From positions 1 to 64,000 of the forward strand of contig NZ_JAHKRO010000004.1 of NCBI RefSeq assembly GCF_019396325.1: a stretch of 64,000 bases of DNA, written 5' to 3'. The translations under genes were made by a program, and so were the position numbers. Source of the DNA: Nonomuraea ceibae (GTDB lineage: Bacteria > Actinomycetota > Actinomycetes > Streptosporangiales > Streptosporangiaceae). The notes beneath the pieces were generated by a model. That model did no database searches, was not told the DNA's origin, and saw nothing but the letters and a program-made list of their open reading frames with translations. Within the stretch, counting starts at the first letter, position 1, and each line of letters begins with the position of its first letter. Positions 28,402-38,701 of the stretch are shown here, piece after piece.

Positions 28402-28428
28402 GTTCGAGTACGGATTCCGTACTCGAAC
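28402..28428 (+). terminator. Palindromic hairpin between rpsD and rpoA
   Basis: GTTCGAGTACGG and CCGTACTCGAAC form a perfect 12-bp stem around ATT, followed by TAAACTGTTTGT. It may partly terminate after rpsD or be an operator. Its GTACGG/CCGTAC core recurs after glmM (38668-38697). Confidence 0.6.
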
Positions 28429-28491
28429 TAAACTGTTTGTCGGGGTGGCGTCATATAGCGGGCGCCACACGAAACAGGGGAGAACCCACAC

Positions 28492-29508
28492 ATGCTGATC
28501 GCTCAGCGTCCGACTCTTCTCGAAGAGTCGATCGACGAGACCCGGTCCCGGTTCGTCATCGAGCCGCTGGAGCCCGGCTTCGGCTACACCATCGGCAACT
28601 CGCTGCGTCGCACGCTGCTGTCGTCCATCCCGGGCGCCGCCGTGACGAGCATCCGCATCGAGGGCGTGCTGCACGAGTTCTCGACCGTTCCCGGGGTCAA
28701 GGAAGACGTCACCGACATCATCCTCAACCTCAAGGAGCTGGTCGTCTCCTCCGAGCACGACGAGCCCGTCGTGATGTACCTGCGCAAGCAGGGCCCGGGT
28801 GAGGTCACCGCCGCCGACATCGCGCCTCCGGCCGGTGTCGAGGTGCACAACCCCGAGCTGCGCATCGCCACGCTCAACGGCAAGGCCAAGCTGGAGATGG
28901 AGCTGACCGTCGAGCGCGGTCGCGGCTACGTCTCCGCCGCCCAGAACAAGCAGCCGGGCCAGGAGATCGGTCGCATCCCGATCGACTCCATCTACTCCCC
29001 GGTGCTCAAGGTTACCTACAAGGTCGAGGCGACCCGAGTCGAGCAGCGCACCGACTTCGACCGTCTGATCCTGGACGTCGAGACCAAGCCGGCCATGAAG
29101 CCCCGCGACGCGGTGGCCTCCGCCGGTAAGACCCTGGTCGAGCTGTTCGGCCTGGCCCGCGAGCTCAACGTCGAGGCCGAGGGCATCGACATCGGCCCGT
29201 CGCCGACCGACGCCGCCCTGGCGGCCGACCTGGCGCTGCCGATCGAGGAGCTCAACCTCACGGTCCGCTCCTACAACTGCCTCAAGCGCGAGGGCATCCA
29301 CACCGTGGGCGAACTCGTCGCGCGCAGCGAGCAGGACCTGCTCGACATCCGCAACTTCGGCGCCAAGTCGATCGAAGAGGTCAAGCAGAAGCTGCACGAG
29401 ATGTCGCTGGCGCTCAAGGACTCCCCGCCCGGGTTCGACCCGACCGCGGTGGCCGGCGGCGGCTACGACGACGACGACAGCGCGTACGTCGAGACCGAGC
29501 AGTACTGA
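28492..29508 (+). CDS. rpoA: RNA polymerase alpha subunit
   Basis: Alpha subunit, 338 residues. N-terminal dimerisation domain has [20 protein letters not shown]. The C-terminal domain (about residues 245-310) has [20 protein letters not shown] and the [15 protein letters not shown] helix-hairpin-helix that contacts UP elements. AGGGGAGAA precedes the ATG. Two core polymerase loci, rpoBC and rpoA, are therefore in one window. Confidence 0.98.
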   Translation: MLIAQRPTLLEESIDETRSRFVIEPLEPGFGYTIGNSLRRTLLSSIPGAAVTSIRIEGVLHEFSTVPGVKEDVTDIILNLKELVVSSEHDEPVVMYLRKQGPGEVTAADIAPPAGVEVHNPELRIATLNGKAKLEMELTVERGRGYVSAAQNKQPGQEIGRIPIDSIYSPVLKVTYKVEATRVEQRTDFDRLILDVETKPAMKPRDAVASAGKTLVELFGLARELNVEAEGIDIGPSPTDAALAADLALPIEELNLTVRSYNCLKREGIHTVGELVARSEQDLLDIRNFGAKSIEEVKQKLHEMSLALKDSPPGFDPTAVAGGGYDDDDSAYVETEQY

Positions 29509-29600
29509 TATTTCCCGATAGCGCGGACCCGTCCCGGGTCTGGCGGCCCGACCCCGGTACCTGGTACGGCCGGGGCGGGTGAACACACAAGGAGAGAGCA

Positions 29601-30137
29601 ATGCCCAAGCCCACCAAGGGCGCGCGTCTTGGCGGCAGCCCGGCGCACGAGCGGCTGATCCTGGCCAACCTTGCCACGGACCTGTTCCGTCACGGCAAGA
29701 TCCGCACCACCGTCGCCAAGGCCAAGCGCCTTCGCCCGGTCGCGGAGCGCCTGATCACCAAGGCGAAGAAGGGCGACATCCACAACCGTCGCCAGGTGCT
29801 CACCGTCGTCAAGGACAAGGGCGTCGTTCACCACCTCTTCACCGAGATCGCGCCGACGTTCGCCGAGCGTCCCGGCGGCTACACCCGCATCACCAAGGTC
29901 GGTGCGCGTAAGGGCGACAACGCCCCGATGGCTGTCATCGAGCTGGTGACCGAGCCGCTGAACGGTGTCACCGTCTCCCGTCCGGCCGCGCCGGCCGCCG
30001 CCGAGGCGCCCGCCGCCCCGGCTGAGGAGAAGACCGAGGACAAGACCGAGGAGACCGCCCCGGCCGCGCAGGCCGAGGAGACCGAGGCTCCTGCCGAGGA
30101 GGCCCCGGCCGCCGAGGCGAAGAAGGACGAGGCCTGA
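29601..30137 (+). CDS. rplQ: 50S ribosomal protein L17 with acidic tail
   Basis: L17, 178 residues. The core (residues 1-117) has [20 protein letters not shown] and [20 protein letters not shown]. The last about 60 residues are Ala, Glu, Pro and Thr repeats, an unstructured acidic extension absent from E. coli L17. A UUCG-type terminator follows. Confidence 0.97.
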   Translation: MPKPTKGARLGGSPAHERLILANLATDLFRHGKIRTTVAKAKRLRPVAERLITKAKKGDIHNRRQVLTVVKDKGVVHHLFTEIAPTFAERPGGYTRITKVGARKGDNAPMAVIELVTEPLNGVTVSRPAAPAAAEAPAAPAEEKTEDKTEETAPAAQAEETEAPAEEAPAAEAKKDEA

Positions 30138-30151
30138 TCCATCAGGCTGCC

Positions 30152-30186
30152 GGGCCCGGACCCCTTCGTGGGGGCCGGGCCCTTTT
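30152..30186 (+). terminator. Intrinsic terminator after rplQ
   Basis: GGGCCCGG (30152-30159) pairs with CCGGGCCC (30175-30182). CCCC/GGGG pairs inside after one A-G mismatch, with loop TTCGT. TTTT follows at once. This is the best classical terminator in the ribosomal block. Confidence 0.9.
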
Positions 30187-30206
30187 CGCTTACCGGGAGG
30201 AAGATC

Positions 30207-31073
30207 GTGGTACGGCTCCGGCTCGACCTCGGCTATGACGGGGGCGGCTTTTCCGGGTGGGCCCGCCAGCCCGGGCTCCGTACGGTCCAGGGGGAGATCG
30301 AGCGGGCGCTGGGGCGGATCCTGCGGCTGCCCGAGCCGCCCGACCTGACCGTGGCCGGCCGCACGGACGCGGGCGTGCACGCCCGGGGGCAGGTGGCGCA
30401 CGTCGACGTGTCGGACGAGGCGCTGGCGGAGCTTGACGGCAACAGCCCGGCGCCGCTCGGCGTGGACGAGAGGCTCGCTGCGCTGGTGCGGAGGTTCGGG
30501 GGAGTGCTGGACCCCGATGTACGGATATTTCGTGTCTGCGTGGCTCCTGAGGGCTTTGACGCCCGGTTCTCCGCCGTCTCCCGGCGCTACGCGTACCGGA
30601 TCAGCGACGCCGTCGGCGGCGTGGACCCGCTGCTGCGGCACGCGGTCGTCTGGCACAACCGGCCCCTCGACCTCGACGCGCTCAACGCCGCCGCCGCCCG
30701 GCTCCTTGGCGAGCACGACTTCGCCGCCTTCTGCAAGAAGCGCGAAGGCGCCACCACGATCCGAGAACTCCAGCGGCTCGACTGGATCCGCGAGGACAAC
30801 GGCGTGCTCGTCGCCACCGTCGTCGCCGACGCGTTCTGCCACTCGATGGTGCGGGCGCTCGTCGGCTCCCTGCTGGCCGTCGGCGACGGACGGCGGCCGG
30901 TGCCGTGGCCAGGCGAAGTGCTCGCCCAGGCCGTACGCGACTCCGGCGTCCACGTGGCGCCCGCGCGCGGCCTCTGCCTCGAAGAGGTGACCTACCCGCC
31001 CGCGGCCGAACTCGCCGCGCGAGCCGCCGCCACCCGGCGCGTCCGCACGCTGCCGGGCGTCAGTTCTGGTTGA
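30207..31073 (+). CDS. truA: tRNA pseudouridine(38-40) synthase
   Basis: Forms pseudouridine in the tRNA anticodon arm; 288 residues from GTG 30207, which has GGGAGG six bases ahead. The catalytic aspartate is in [12 protein letters not shown] (near residue 55). RRYAYRISD and [17 protein letters not shown] are family motifs. The last 14 bases overlap the end of the convergent gene on the other strand. Confidence 0.95.
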   Translation: MVRLRLDLGYDGGGFSGWARQPGLRTVQGEIERALGRILRLPEPPDLTVAGRTDAGVHARGQVAHVDVSDEALAELDGNSPAPLGVDERLAALVRRFGGVLDPDVRIFRVCVAPEGFDARFSAVSRRYAYRISDAVGGVDPLLRHAVVWHNRPLDLDALNAAAARLLGEHDFAAFCKKREGATTIRELQRLDWIREDNGVLVATVVADAFCHSMVRALVGSLLAVGDGRRPVPWPGEVLAQAVRDSGVHVAPARGLCLEEVTYPPAAELAARAAATRRVRTLPGVSSG

Positions 31074-33909
31074 TCCGCCGCTCCAGAACCTCCGCCGTCT
31101 CGTCCCGGAACGCGCTGCTGACCTTGATGAGCGTCTTCTCCTTGGCCTCCGGCGTGTGCCCGTCGGCGTGGGTGGCGTAACTGAAGACGATGTAGCGGCC
31201 CCACACCAGGCCCGCCGCGTAGCCGCCCGCGATGTGCACCCGGTCGCCGCCCGAGCCCGCCGCGCCGGGCAGCGCGCGGAACCAGACATTACGGCTCAGG
31301 TTCTTCGCCCGGTCGGCCTTGAGCGCCGCGTCCTTGCTGGGCAGCACCGCGATGCCGGTCGTCACCGCGTAGCGGCGCTTGGAGTCGACGTACGTGGCGC
31401 GTAGCACGCGGCTGCACTTGTGTTCGCGCAACGCCTCCGCGAACGGGCCCGCCGCCGCCTCGTCGCACTTGGCCGCCAGGTCAGACTTCACCCGGGTGAA
31501 CGAGGCGCCCGCGGCCGAGACCTTCTTCTCCGGGAACGCCTCCGCCAGCGACAGCTTCTTCGGGTCGGTGATCTCCGAGTTGAGGATCGACGCGCCGGCG
31601 GGCTCCTGCGGCGTGCTTGCGGGCGGGGCCGACGTCGGCGTCGGCGGCTGGACCGACGGCTGCGAGGCCGCCTCCGGCGTGGGCGAGCTCACCGACCTGA
31701 CGGCGAAGAACCCGCCCGTCGCCACCCCGGCCAGCACCAGCACCCCCAGCGTCGCGAACAGCGCCCGCTTGCTCTTGCCCGGCTGCTTGACCGGCGGCAT
31801 CGGCGCGAACGGCGGCTGCCGGAACGCCTCCGGAGCCAGCGCCGGCAGGCTGTTGCCCGGGCCCTGGTGACGGTTGCCCCACACCTCGGGGCTGAACGGC
31901 AGCTCGGGGCCCTTGGCCGCCGGGTCCTCGTTCGGTGGCCAGACGGGCACGTCGCCGGGCTCGGGCTGGCGCTGGGTGCTCGGGTCGAACAGCGGGGCCG
32001 GCGGCTGCTTGACCCCCGGCATCGGCACCGGCACCCCACCGGCCTTCCGGCCAGCGGGGGGAGGAGCGGTGTCCCCGGTGGTGAACGGCGGGGGAGCGAC
32101 CTGCCCGCGTCCGTTCTGGTCGTGCCCGGTCTGGTCGTGCGTGCCCTGGTCGGGTGCAGGCTGGGGGGAGGCGGCGGCGGGGAGAGCCGGTTCGGTGGGC
32201 TGACCGGCGGCAGGCTGAACGGGCCCGGTGGGCTGGCCGTGGGCCGGCGGCTGACCGTGGGCGTCGGGGTGACCGGACGTGACGGCCTCCCCGCGACCGT
32301 CCGGCTGACCGTGCGGGGCCGGAGCGTGGGCGGTGGGTTGCCCTGGGGCGCCCGGGTGGGCAGGCCCGTTGGGGTGGTCCGGGGCGGTGGCCGGGTGCTC
32401 GGCGGTGGGCTGGGGGGCGGGCGCTGCAGGTGGCTGGTGGGCTCCGGTGGCAGGCTCGGGCGCGGGGTGGGCGCGGTCGTCCGGGTGGTGCTGGGCCGAG
32501 CCGGTCGGCTCGGCGGCGTACCCGGAGGGCTGCTGTGCCTGGCCGGGGGCGGTCGGGTGGGGGACGTCGTCGGCCTCGGCCTCCAGCTCGCCGGTGGCGG
32601 CGGGCCAGGGCGGCATGGCGACCGGGTCGGCGACCGGAGCGGGCCACACCTGCATGCCCGCTGCGGCGGCGGTGAACGCGGGCGGCGGCTCCCACTGCGG
32701 TCCGCCCGGCGCCGCCGGATCGGCGGTCCACCCCTGGGCGACGGCGGCCTCGGCGGTCCACCCCTGGGCGGCGGACGCCTCGGCGTTCTCCGGGTCGGCG
32801 AACCAGTCGTACGGAGCGGCGTCCCCGTCGTTCACCTCCCACGGCTGGGCGCCGGGGAACGCGGGCAGCGCCGACATCCCGCCGCCCTGCCCGTCCGCAG
32901 GGGGATGCCACTGCCCGGCAGTACCCGGGGCCTCGTCGGCCGCCCGCCTGTGCGGGTCATCCTCGTACGTGTGCCCGGCCTGCGGGTTGCCGTACGTGGG
33001 TCCCGGGTGCGGTTCGTTCTCGTACGCGGGGCCCGGTGGGGGTGGGCTCGGCTGGTTGCCGTACGCGGGGCCTGATGGGGGCTGGTTCTCGTACGTGGGG
33101 CCCGGTTGCTGGGAGTGTGTCTGGTCGGGGTTGTGCCACTGGTTGACGGGCTGGGCGGGAGGCCAGGCGGTGCCGGGGCGGGTGGCGCCGTCGTCCTGAG
33201 GGGTGGCCCAGGGAGCGGCGGGGGTGGCCTCGGTCGTCGGGGGCCAGGGCATGGGGGAGGGCGCGTCGCCCTGGGCGGGCCAGGGGCGCGTGGGCGGCGC
33301 TTCGGCGTGTGGGGGTTCGCCGTGTGGGGGTTCGGCGTGGGACGGCCACGGCGGGGTGGGCGGGGCGTCGCCGGCCGGGGTCGGCCACGGGGGCGGGACC
33401 TGGGGCTGGGGCGGCGTCCAGGGAACGGCGGCGTGCGGGGGGAGGCCGGCGGGCGGCCAGGCCATGGCGGGGCGGGTGTCGCCCTCCACCGGCGGGGTGT
33501 CGGCGACGGAGAGCCACGCCTCGGCCGGGGGCGTGTCGCCGGGCGCCGGCCAGCCTTCCCGGGCGGGCGGCTCGCCTTCGACCGACAGCCAGCCCTCCGC
33601 CTCCTCGGCGGTCGGCTCAGGGTAGACGGCCGGTGGCTGCTGCTCACCGCCGTGCTCGCCCGACCCCGCGTACGGGCTCGCCGCCTGCTCGCCGGACCCC
33701 GGGGCCGTCCCCGCATATGGGGATGCCGGGGGCTCGCCCGAGCCCGGGCCGTGGTCCGGGGGTGGGGGTGCGTAGGGGGCGGCGCGGTGGCCGCTTGGCG
33801 GTTCGCCCGGCGGCGGTTGATGGCCGAAGCTAGGCGGTGGCGTCGATGGTGCGGTCGCGGAGTCGGCTTCGCCACGCTCGTGCTCAGACCCGGGTCCCTG
33901 GCCACGCAT
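31060..33909 (-). CDS. Long proline-rich single-pass membrane protein
   Basis: Not a family I can name. 949 residues. Residues 1-710 are low complexity, rich in Pro, Gly, Ala, Gln and Trp, with recurring PW motifs (PWTPP, PPWPTP, RPWPAQ) and YENQP/YGNQP repeats near 272-316. One membrane segment lies at about 717-737 ([20 protein letters not shown]), then a Pro/Ser/Thr linker. A globular outer domain covers about 783-945 and has two cysteines, C815 and C832. The outer domain resembles that of the next gene. The orientation (tail inside) is inferred from basic residues before the membrane segment. Confidence 0.75.
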   Translation of the reverse strand: MRGQGPGSEHERGEADSATAPSTPPPSFGHQPPPGEPPSGHRAAPYAPPPPDHGPGSGEPPASPYAGTAPGSGEQAASPYAGSGEHGGEQQPPAVYPEPTAEEAEGWLSVEGEPPAREGWPAPGDTPPAEAWLSVADTPPVEGDTRPAMAWPPAGLPPHAAVPWTPPQPQVPPPWPTPAGDAPPTPPWPSHAEPPHGEPPHAEAPPTRPWPAQGDAPSPMPWPPTTEATPAAPWATPQDDGATRPGTAWPPAQPVNQWHNPDQTHSQQPGPTYENQPPSGPAYGNQPSPPPPGPAYENEPHPGPTYGNPQAGHTYEDDPHRRAADEAPGTAGQWHPPADGQGGGMSALPAFPGAQPWEVNDGDAAPYDWFADPENAEASAAQGWTAEAAVAQGWTADPAAPGGPQWEPPPAFTAAAAGMQVWPAPVADPVAMPPWPAATGELEAEADDVPHPTAPGQAQQPSGYAAEPTGSAQHHPDDRAHPAPEPATGAHQPPAAPAPQPTAEHPATAPDHPNGPAHPGAPGQPTAHAPAPHGQPDGRGEAVTSGHPDAHGQPPAHGQPTGPVQPAAGQPTEPALPAAASPQPAPDQGTHDQTGHDQNGRGQVAPPPFTTGDTAPPPAGRKAGGVPVPMPGVKQPPAPLFDPSTQRQPEPGDVPVWPPNEDPAAKGPELPFSPEVWGNRHQGPGNSLPALAPEAFRQPPFAPMPPVKQPGKSKRALFATLGVLVLAGVATGGFFAVRSVSSPTPEAASQPSVQPPTPTSAPPASTPQEPAGASILNSEITDPKKLSLAEAFPEKKVSAAGASFTRVKSDLAAKCDEAAAGPFAEALREHKCSRVLRATYVDSKRRYAVTTGIAVLPSKDAALKADRAKNLSRNVWFRALPGAAGSGGDRVHIAGGYAAGLVWGRYIVFSYATHADGHTPEAKEKTLIKVSSAFRDETAEVLERRINQN

Positions 33910-34012
33910 AAGGGCGAGCCTAGCGAGAGTCGCTAGATCGTTCCCTAGGTATGAGCGTTCCCGGTCGGATCGATCGTCCTGTTTGCGGGGTTAACCGACC
34001 GGATGGCCGATA

Positions 34013-35206
34013 TCAGGTTGCGCGCATCCCGGTCAGCGCCCGCCTGTCGAGGGCCTGGAAGACCGTTTGCTTGGTGATGTCCTCGGCCGCCTGGAAGAGC
34101 TGCTTCGACAGCTTCTTGTCGGGCTTGACGCCGTCCTTGCTCTGGAACCACACCAGCACCGCGTAGTGGCCGTGCGCCCAGACCTTGGCGCCGCCGCTGC
34201 CCGAGCCGAGGAACTTGGTGATCTCGTCCTTGCCGGCGAGCGGCTTGACGTAGTCGGCGGTGCCGCCGGCCTTGGCCACCTTGGCGGCGCTCTTGTAGGT
34301 GTTGAGGTTGGCGACGCCGACGGTGCCGATCACCTTGCCGGACTTGTCGCGGAAGCTGGCCCGCATCATCTGGGTGCACTTGCCGCTCTTGAGTGCCTTG
34401 GCCATCTTGTCGCCGAGCACGCCGTCGGCGCACTTCTTGTCCTTGCTGGTGACCGTCATCTGGTAGGCGCGGCCGGAGACCGTGAACTTCTTGGCCCGGA
34501 AGAGTTCCTTGACCGTGAGCGGATCGGGGTCCGTACTGCGGCTGGCGGCGTAGCCGAACTCGCCGGGCGGGGGCGACGGGAGCGGGGCGGAGGTGCGCTG
34601 CTCGGAGTTGGCGGCGGTGGTGGCCGGGTCGTCGGCGTTGAACATGATCGCCAGGCCGCCGCCGAACAGGCCGAGCACGGCGACGCCGGCGACGACCGCC
34701 CAGAGCGGGCCGCGCGAGCGGTTCTCCTCGTCGTAGGGGCTCCAGGTCTGCCGGGGGCGCTTGCCTTCGGAGCGGTTGGAGCCGGACCTGCGGCCGCGCT
34801 TGGGCTCGTCCAGAGGCGCGTCGGCGTCGGGGTCCCCGTCCGGGGAGGGGGCGCCGTCCAGATTGAAAGCACCGCCGGGGTTGGGGCCGCCGCCACCCGG
34901 ATTGAAAGCGCCACCCGAGTTGGGGCCGCCGCCCGGGTTGAAAGCGCCACCCGAGTTGGGGGCACCGCCCGGGTTGGGGCCGCCACTCGGGTTGGGGCCG
35001 CCGCCCGGGTTGGGGGCGCCGCTGGAGTAAGGGGGGCCGCCCAGGCCGCCGAGGCCGCCCTGGTTGGGGGCGCCGCCGGGGGGCGGAGGGCCGGCCGGGG
35101 TGAAGGCGCCGGCGAAGGAACCGGGGTCGGCGTCGGCCTTGCGGTCCCTGCGGGAGCGGCGGGGGGTGCTGTCCGTGCCGGATTCACGTTCGTCGGGAAA
35201 ACCCAT
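34013..35206 (-). CDS. Gly/Pro-repeat single-pass membrane protein, related to its neighbour
   Basis: Unknown function. 397 residues. A short charged start (RRSRRDRKAD) leads into PNPGG-type repeats at about residues 46-122. A basic stretch and one membrane segment at 167-189 follow, then an outer domain at 228-390 with cysteines C259 and C277. The outer domain aligns with that of the 949-residue neighbour: KELF..KK, KC, an AL...C segment, an RA beta-strand, and a GHY..LVW strand. Same strand, 103 bases upstream of that gene. The two look like an old duplication with different tails. Confidence 0.75.
   Translation of the reverse strand: MGFPDERESGTDSTPRRSRRDRKADADPGSFAGAFTPAGPPPPGGAPNQGGLGGLGGPPYSSGAPNPGGGPNPSGGPNPGGAPNSGGAFNPGGGPNSGGAFNPGGGGPNPGGAFNLDGAPSPDGDPDADAPLDEPKRGRRSGSNRSEGKRPRQTWSPYDEENRSRGPLWAVVAGVAVLGLFGGGLAIMFNADDPATTAANSEQRTSAPLPSPPPGEFGYAASRSTDPDPLTVKELFRAKKFTVSGRAYQMTVTSKDKKCADGVLGDKMAKALKSGKCTQMMRASFRDKSGKVIGTVGVANLNTYKSAAKVAKAGGTADYVKPLAGKDEITKFLGSGSGGAKVWAHGHYAVLVWFQSKDGVKPDKKLSKQLFQAAEDITKQTVFQALDRRALTGMRAT
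34847..35020 (-). repeat. PNPGG-type coding repeats
   Basis: Imperfect tandem units coding PNPGG, PNSGGA and FNPGGG, seven or more copies. They lie inside the cytoplasmic-side tail of the 397-residue membrane protein. Unit length varies (about 5-8 codons), so copy number may vary between strains. Confidence 0.7.
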
Positions 35207-35229
35207 GCGGAGACATTACCGTGCGAAGG

Positions 35230-35985
35230 TCACGAGCGTCCGAAGTCCTGGGTCCACCAGATGCCCTCGGGGCTGGAGACCACGCCGACGCCGATGGCCT
35301 TGAAGTCGCAACTGAGGATGTTGCGCCGGTGGTCGGGGCTGTCGAGCCAGCCGCTCACGGCCTCCTCGGCGGAGGAGTAGCCGCGGCCGATGTTCTCGGC
35401 GGCGCCCGCGGGGTAGCCGGCGCGCTCCATGCGGTCCCAGGGCGAGGACCCGTCGGGCGATTCATGCGTGAACTGGCCGGAGCGGGCCATCTCGTACGAG
35501 TGCTCCCGGGCGGCCCTGGTCAGCCGGGCGTCGGCGCGCAGCGGGCCGCAGCCCTGCCTGGCGCGGGCGGTGTTGGTGAGGCGGACGACCTCGGAGGCCA
35601 TGCCCGGCACGCTCTGTACGGGCTCGCTGTCGCGCAGGACCTGGACCGGCTCGTCGGCGGTGTAGCCGGGCACCTGGTCGGTGGGGCTGGGCGTGGGCCT
35701 GACCTGCCGGTGGCGGGCGCGGGGCGCGGCGGCGGTGGTGGTCTGGCGGGGCACGGCCTCGGCCATCGGCTGGGCGGCCCGCTTCTGCGCCGGGGCGGCG
35801 GCCTTGGGGGTGGGGGCCGGGGTGGCCTCGTTGAGGTAGATGTGGCCGGTCGGCACGGGATCGCCCGACATGCGGCCGAGCAGCACGCCGGTGAACAGCG
35901 CGGCCATGAGGCAGGCCAGCAGACCCAGATGGTTCCGGCGCCGTGCGCTCCGCTGGGTGTGCCGGGTGTGAGAACTCTGCCACAT
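35230..35985 (-). CDS. Membrane-anchored CAP/SCP domain protein
   Basis: 251 residues. A basic start (RRRNH) and a hydrophobic segment at 19-37 form a signal anchor. A Pro/Ala/Thr-rich linker follows to about residue 125. The CAP (YkwD-like) domain covers 130-250: HSYEMARSGQFTHESPDG, AENIGRGYSSAEEAVSGW and DSPDHRRNIL are the conserved signature strings. Bacterial CAP proteins are extracellular and mostly of unknown role. It is the first gene of the three-gene minus-strand envelope group, 23 bases before the next. Confidence 0.88.
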   Translation of the reverse strand: MWQSSHTRHTQRSARRRNHLGLLACLMAALFTGVLLGRMSGDPVPTGHIYLNEATPAPTPKAAAPAQKRAAQPMAEAVPRQTTTAAAPRARHRQVRPTPSPTDQVPGYTADEPVQVLRDSEPVQSVPGMASEVVRLTNTARARQGCGPLRADARLTRAAREHSYEMARSGQFTHESPDGSSPWDRMERAGYPAGAAENIGRGYSSAEEAVSGWLDSPDHRRNILSCDFKAIGVGVVSSPEGIWWTQDFGRS

Positions 35986-36296
35986 ACCGCCACCAACGAT
36001 AGGGATGTCTCGTCCTGGTGAAGAAGGGATCCCAGGGAACTGAAATAGAACCGTTCTGTGATCAGGTAGACTCGGCCAGGGTTACCGGTCTTTTGACCTG
36101 CCGCCGTTCGGGCGGGTAACCTAATCGTTCGTTGTGTGCATAGGTCCAGCGTGACCAATGCGCGGCGCGTCCGGCGTCATCTCCCATCTGTGCGGAGACG
36201 GAAGGTCCGGGCCGTCGTGTGCCCGCACCGACCGACCCCAAGCGCTGCCGCATCCGGCAGCGCGCCGAAGACGCGAGCATAAAGAAGGCTACGACC
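35986..36296 (+). other. Intergenic region with the rplM leader
   Basis: No gene seen. It separates the minus-strand CAP gene from rplM. The left part presumably holds the CAP promoter. The right part holds the rplM promoter (36093-36122) and a leader of about 165 bases with a perfect 9-bp hairpin, GCGCTGCCG/CGGCAGCGC with loop CATC, at 36242-36263. Confidence 0.6.
36093..36122 (+). promoter_or_regulatory. Candidate promoter of rplM-rpsI-glmM
   Basis: TTGACC (36093-36098), 18-base spacer, TAACCT (36117-36122). The TTTTGAC and GGTAACCTA parts match those of the rpsL promoter. Confidence 0.6.
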
Positions 36297-36740
36297 GTGC
36301 GCACGTACTCACCGAAGCCCGCCGACGTCCAGCGTCAGTGGTACGTCATCGACGCGACCGATGTCGTGCTGGGCCGGCTGGCCAGCCACGTCGCGACCCT
36401 GCTCCGCGGCAAGCACAAGCCGATCTTCGCCAACCACGTCGACACCGGTGACTTCGTCATCGTCATCAACGCGGACAAGATCGCGCTCAGCGGCAACAAG
36501 CGTGAGCAGAAGAAGGCCTACCGCCACTCGGGTTACCCGGGCGGTCTGCGTTCCGTCAGCTATGGCGAGCTCATGGACAAGCGCCCGGACAAGGCCGTGG
36601 AGAAGGCCGTGAAGGGCATGCTGCCGAAGAACTCCCTCGGCCGGAAGATGGCCAAGAAGCTGAAGGTCTACGCGGGTTCCGAGCACCCGCACCAGGCCCA
36701 GCAGCCGGTGCCGTTCGAGATCACCCAGATCGCCCAGTAG
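36297..36740 (+). CDS. rplM: 50S ribosomal protein L13
   Basis: L13, 147 residues, an early 50S assembly protein. GTG 36297 gives the normal [15 protein letters not shown] start (read as MRTYS) with AAAGAAGG eight bases before. The frame is open further upstream, but that part lacks family likeness. [17 protein letters not shown] and [11 protein letters not shown] are diagnostic. Confidence 0.97.
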   Translation: MRTYSPKPADVQRQWYVIDATDVVLGRLASHVATLLRGKHKPIFANHVDTGDFVIVINADKIALSGNKREQKKAYRHSGYPGGLRSVSYGELMDKRPDKAVEKAVKGMLPKNSLGRKMAKKLKVYAGSEHPHQAQQPVPFEITQIAQ

Positions 36741-36768
36741 TAGTTCGCGAAAGAGTTAGAGGAGAACC

Positions 36769-37293
36769 GTGGCTGAGCCCACCGGTGTCGAGACGGCCGT
36801 CGAGACGGCCGAGGTCGAGGACTACTCCGGCGAGGAGTTCCCGTCCGAGTACACCACCGAATCCACCGCCAGCGCTGACGCTCCCGTGCGCAAGCCCGTC
36901 ACCACGGGCAACTCGTACGGCACCGGCCGCCGTAAGGAGGCGATCGCCCGCGTGCGCATCGTCCCCGGCACCGGCAAGTGGACGATCAACGGTCGTTCGC
37001 TGGACGTCTACTTCCCGAACAAGGTCCACCAGCAGATCGTCAACGAGCCCTTCGTGGTGCTCGGCGCCGAAGAGGCGTTCGACGTCATCGCGCGCATCGA
37101 CGGCGGCGGCGTGACCGGTCAGGCCGGCGCGCTGCGCATGGGTCTGTCCCGCGCCCTGGCGATCCTGGACGTCGAGGTCAACCGCCCGCCGCTGAAGAAG
37201 GCCGGCTTCCTCACCCGTGACGCCCGCGCCACGGAGCGGAAGAAGTACGGCCTCAAGAAGGCCCGCAAGGCTCCGCAGTACAGCAAGCGCTAA
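36769..37293 (+). CDS. rpsI: 30S ribosomal protein S9
   Basis: S9, 174 residues; its C-terminal arm (QYSKR) touches the P-site tRNA. The fold starts near [16 protein letters not shown] (residue 49). Before it is an acidic Glu/Thr-rich extension of about 45 residues, usual in actinobacteria. GTG start with AGAGGAGAA ahead. One base separates its stop from the glmM start. Confidence 0.97.
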   Translation: MAEPTGVETAVETAEVEDYSGEEFPSEYTTESTASADAPVRKPVTTGNSYGTGRRKEAIARVRIVPGTGKWTINGRSLDVYFPNKVHQQIVNEPFVVLGAEEAFDVIARIDGGGVTGQAGALRMGLSRALAILDVEVNRPPLKKAGFLTRDARATERKKYGLKKARKAPQYSKR

Positions 37294-37294
37294 G

Positions 37295-38662
37295 TTGGCG
37301 CGGCTTTTCGGCACCGACGGGGTACGTGGGGTCGCGGGACGCGACCTCACGGCCGAGCTCGCCATGGACCTTTCGGTCGCGGCGGCTCATGTCCTCGGCG
37401 ATGCAGGCGTGTTCGCCGCCACCGGCTCCAGCGGCTCAGGCCGCAAGCAGCGGCCGGTGGCGGTCGTAGGCCGGGACCCGCGTGCCTCGGGAGAATTTCT
37501 CGAGGCCGCCGTGGTCGCCGGCCTCGCGTCGTCTGGAGTGGATGTGCTGCGCCTCGGCGTGCTGCCCACCCCGGCCGTCGCCCACCTCACCGCCGCGCTC
37601 GGCGCCGACCTCGGCGTCATGCTGTCGGCGTCGCACAACGCGGCGCCCGACAACGGCATCAAGTTCCTGGCGCGGGGCGGCTTCAAGCTGTCCGACGCGG
37701 TCGAGGACGAGATCGAGCGGCGGCTCGGCGAGGACTGGAGCCGTCCCGTCGGCGCGGCCGTCGGCCGGGTCCGCGACGCCTACGGTGAGGCCGACCGCTA
37801 CATCACGCACGTCCTCGACACGGTGTCGGGGCGGCTGGACGGGCTGGACATCGTGGTCGACTGCGCCCACGGCGCGGCCCACATGGTGGCCCCGGAGGCG
37901 CTGCTGCGCGCGGGCGCCCGCGTCGAGGCGATCGGCGCCAGGCCCGACGGCCTCAACATCAACAACGGCTACGGCTCCACCCATCTGGACAAGCTCCAGC
38001 AGGTGGTGGTCTCGCGCGGCGCCGACCTGGGCATCGCCTACGACGGCGACGCCGACCGCTGCCTGGCGGTCGACCACACCGGCGCGATCGTCGACGGCGA
38101 CCAGATCATGGCCATCCTCGCCGCCGACATGCACGCCGCCGGCACGCTGGCCAAGGACACGGTGGTCGCGACCGTCATGTCCAACCTGGGCTTCAAGCTG
38201 GCGATGCGCGAGGCGGGCATCACGGTGGTGGAGACCGCCGTCGGCGACCGTTACGTGCTGGAACGCATGAAGAGCGAAGGCTACAACCTGGGCGGCGAGC
38301 AGTCGGGCCACGTCATCATGCTCGACCACGCCACCACGGGCGACGGCCTGCTCACCTCGCTCCACCTGCTGTCGGTGGTGGCCCGTTCGGGGAGCACGCT
38401 GCGCGACCTGGCGTCCGTCATGACGGCACTGCCGCAGATCCTGATCAACGTCAAGGACGTCGACCGGGGCAAGGCGTCGGCCGGCGAGCTCACCTCCGCG
38501 GTCGCCGAGGCCGAGGCGGAGCTGGGCGAGACGGGCCGGGTGCTGATCCGGCCCAGCGGCACCGAGCCGATGATCCGCGTGATGGTCGAGGCGGCCTCGG
38601 AGGAGCAGGCGACCAAGGTCGCCGAACGCCTCGCCGACGTCGTCCGCGTGGCCTGCGCCTGA
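37295..38662 (+). CDS. glmM: Phosphoglucosamine mutase
   Basis: Converts glucosamine-6-phosphate to glucosamine-1-phosphate for UDP-GlcNAc and peptidoglycan; 455 residues. The TTG start at 37295 gives [12 protein letters not shown] and is one base after rpsI. The phosphoserine is S113 in [14 protein letters not shown]. The metal loop DGDADR and the C-terminal [14 protein letters not shown] are intact. Linkage rplM-rpsI-glmM couples ribosome and wall synthesis, as in other actinobacteria. Confidence 0.96.
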   Translation: MARLFGTDGVRGVAGRDLTAELAMDLSVAAAHVLGDAGVFAATGSSGSGRKQRPVAVVGRDPRASGEFLEAAVVAGLASSGVDVLRLGVLPTPAVAHLTAALGADLGVMLSASHNAAPDNGIKFLARGGFKLSDAVEDEIERRLGEDWSRPVGAAVGRVRDAYGEADRYITHVLDTVSGRLDGLDIVVDCAHGAAHMVAPEALLRAGARVEAIGARPDGLNINNGYGSTHLDKLQQVVVSRGADLGIAYDGDADRCLAVDHTGAIVDGDQIMAILAADMHAAGTLAKDTVVATVMSNLGFKLAMREAGITVVETAVGDRYVLERMKSEGYNLGGEQSGHVIMLDHATTGDGLLTSLHLLSVVARSGSTLRDLASVMTALPQILINVKDVDRGKASAGELTSAVAEAEAELGETGRVLIRPSGTEPMIRVMVEAASEEQATKVAERLADVVRVACA

Positions 38663-38667
38663 CGTCT

Positions 38668-38697
38668 TCTCCGGGTACGGGATCCCGTACCCGGAGA
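38668..38697. terminator. Bidirectional terminator, 30-base perfect palindrome
   Basis: The 30 bases are a perfect palindrome centred on GGGATCCC and include GTACGGGATCCCGTAC. It lies between the convergent glmM and ABC permease genes, so it can end both transcripts. No T-run on either side. Confidence 0.75.
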
Positions 38698-38701
38698 TCG
38701 G

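Noticed and set aside
31060..33909. Frameshift or assembly error in the 949-residue Pro-rich gene
   Set aside because: The frame is open throughout and joins smoothly to a membrane segment and a globular domain related to its neighbour, so the length appears real.
34847..35020. Could the repeat block be a CRISPR array
   Set aside because: Units are short, unequal and in frame inside a protein; there are no spacers and no cas genes.
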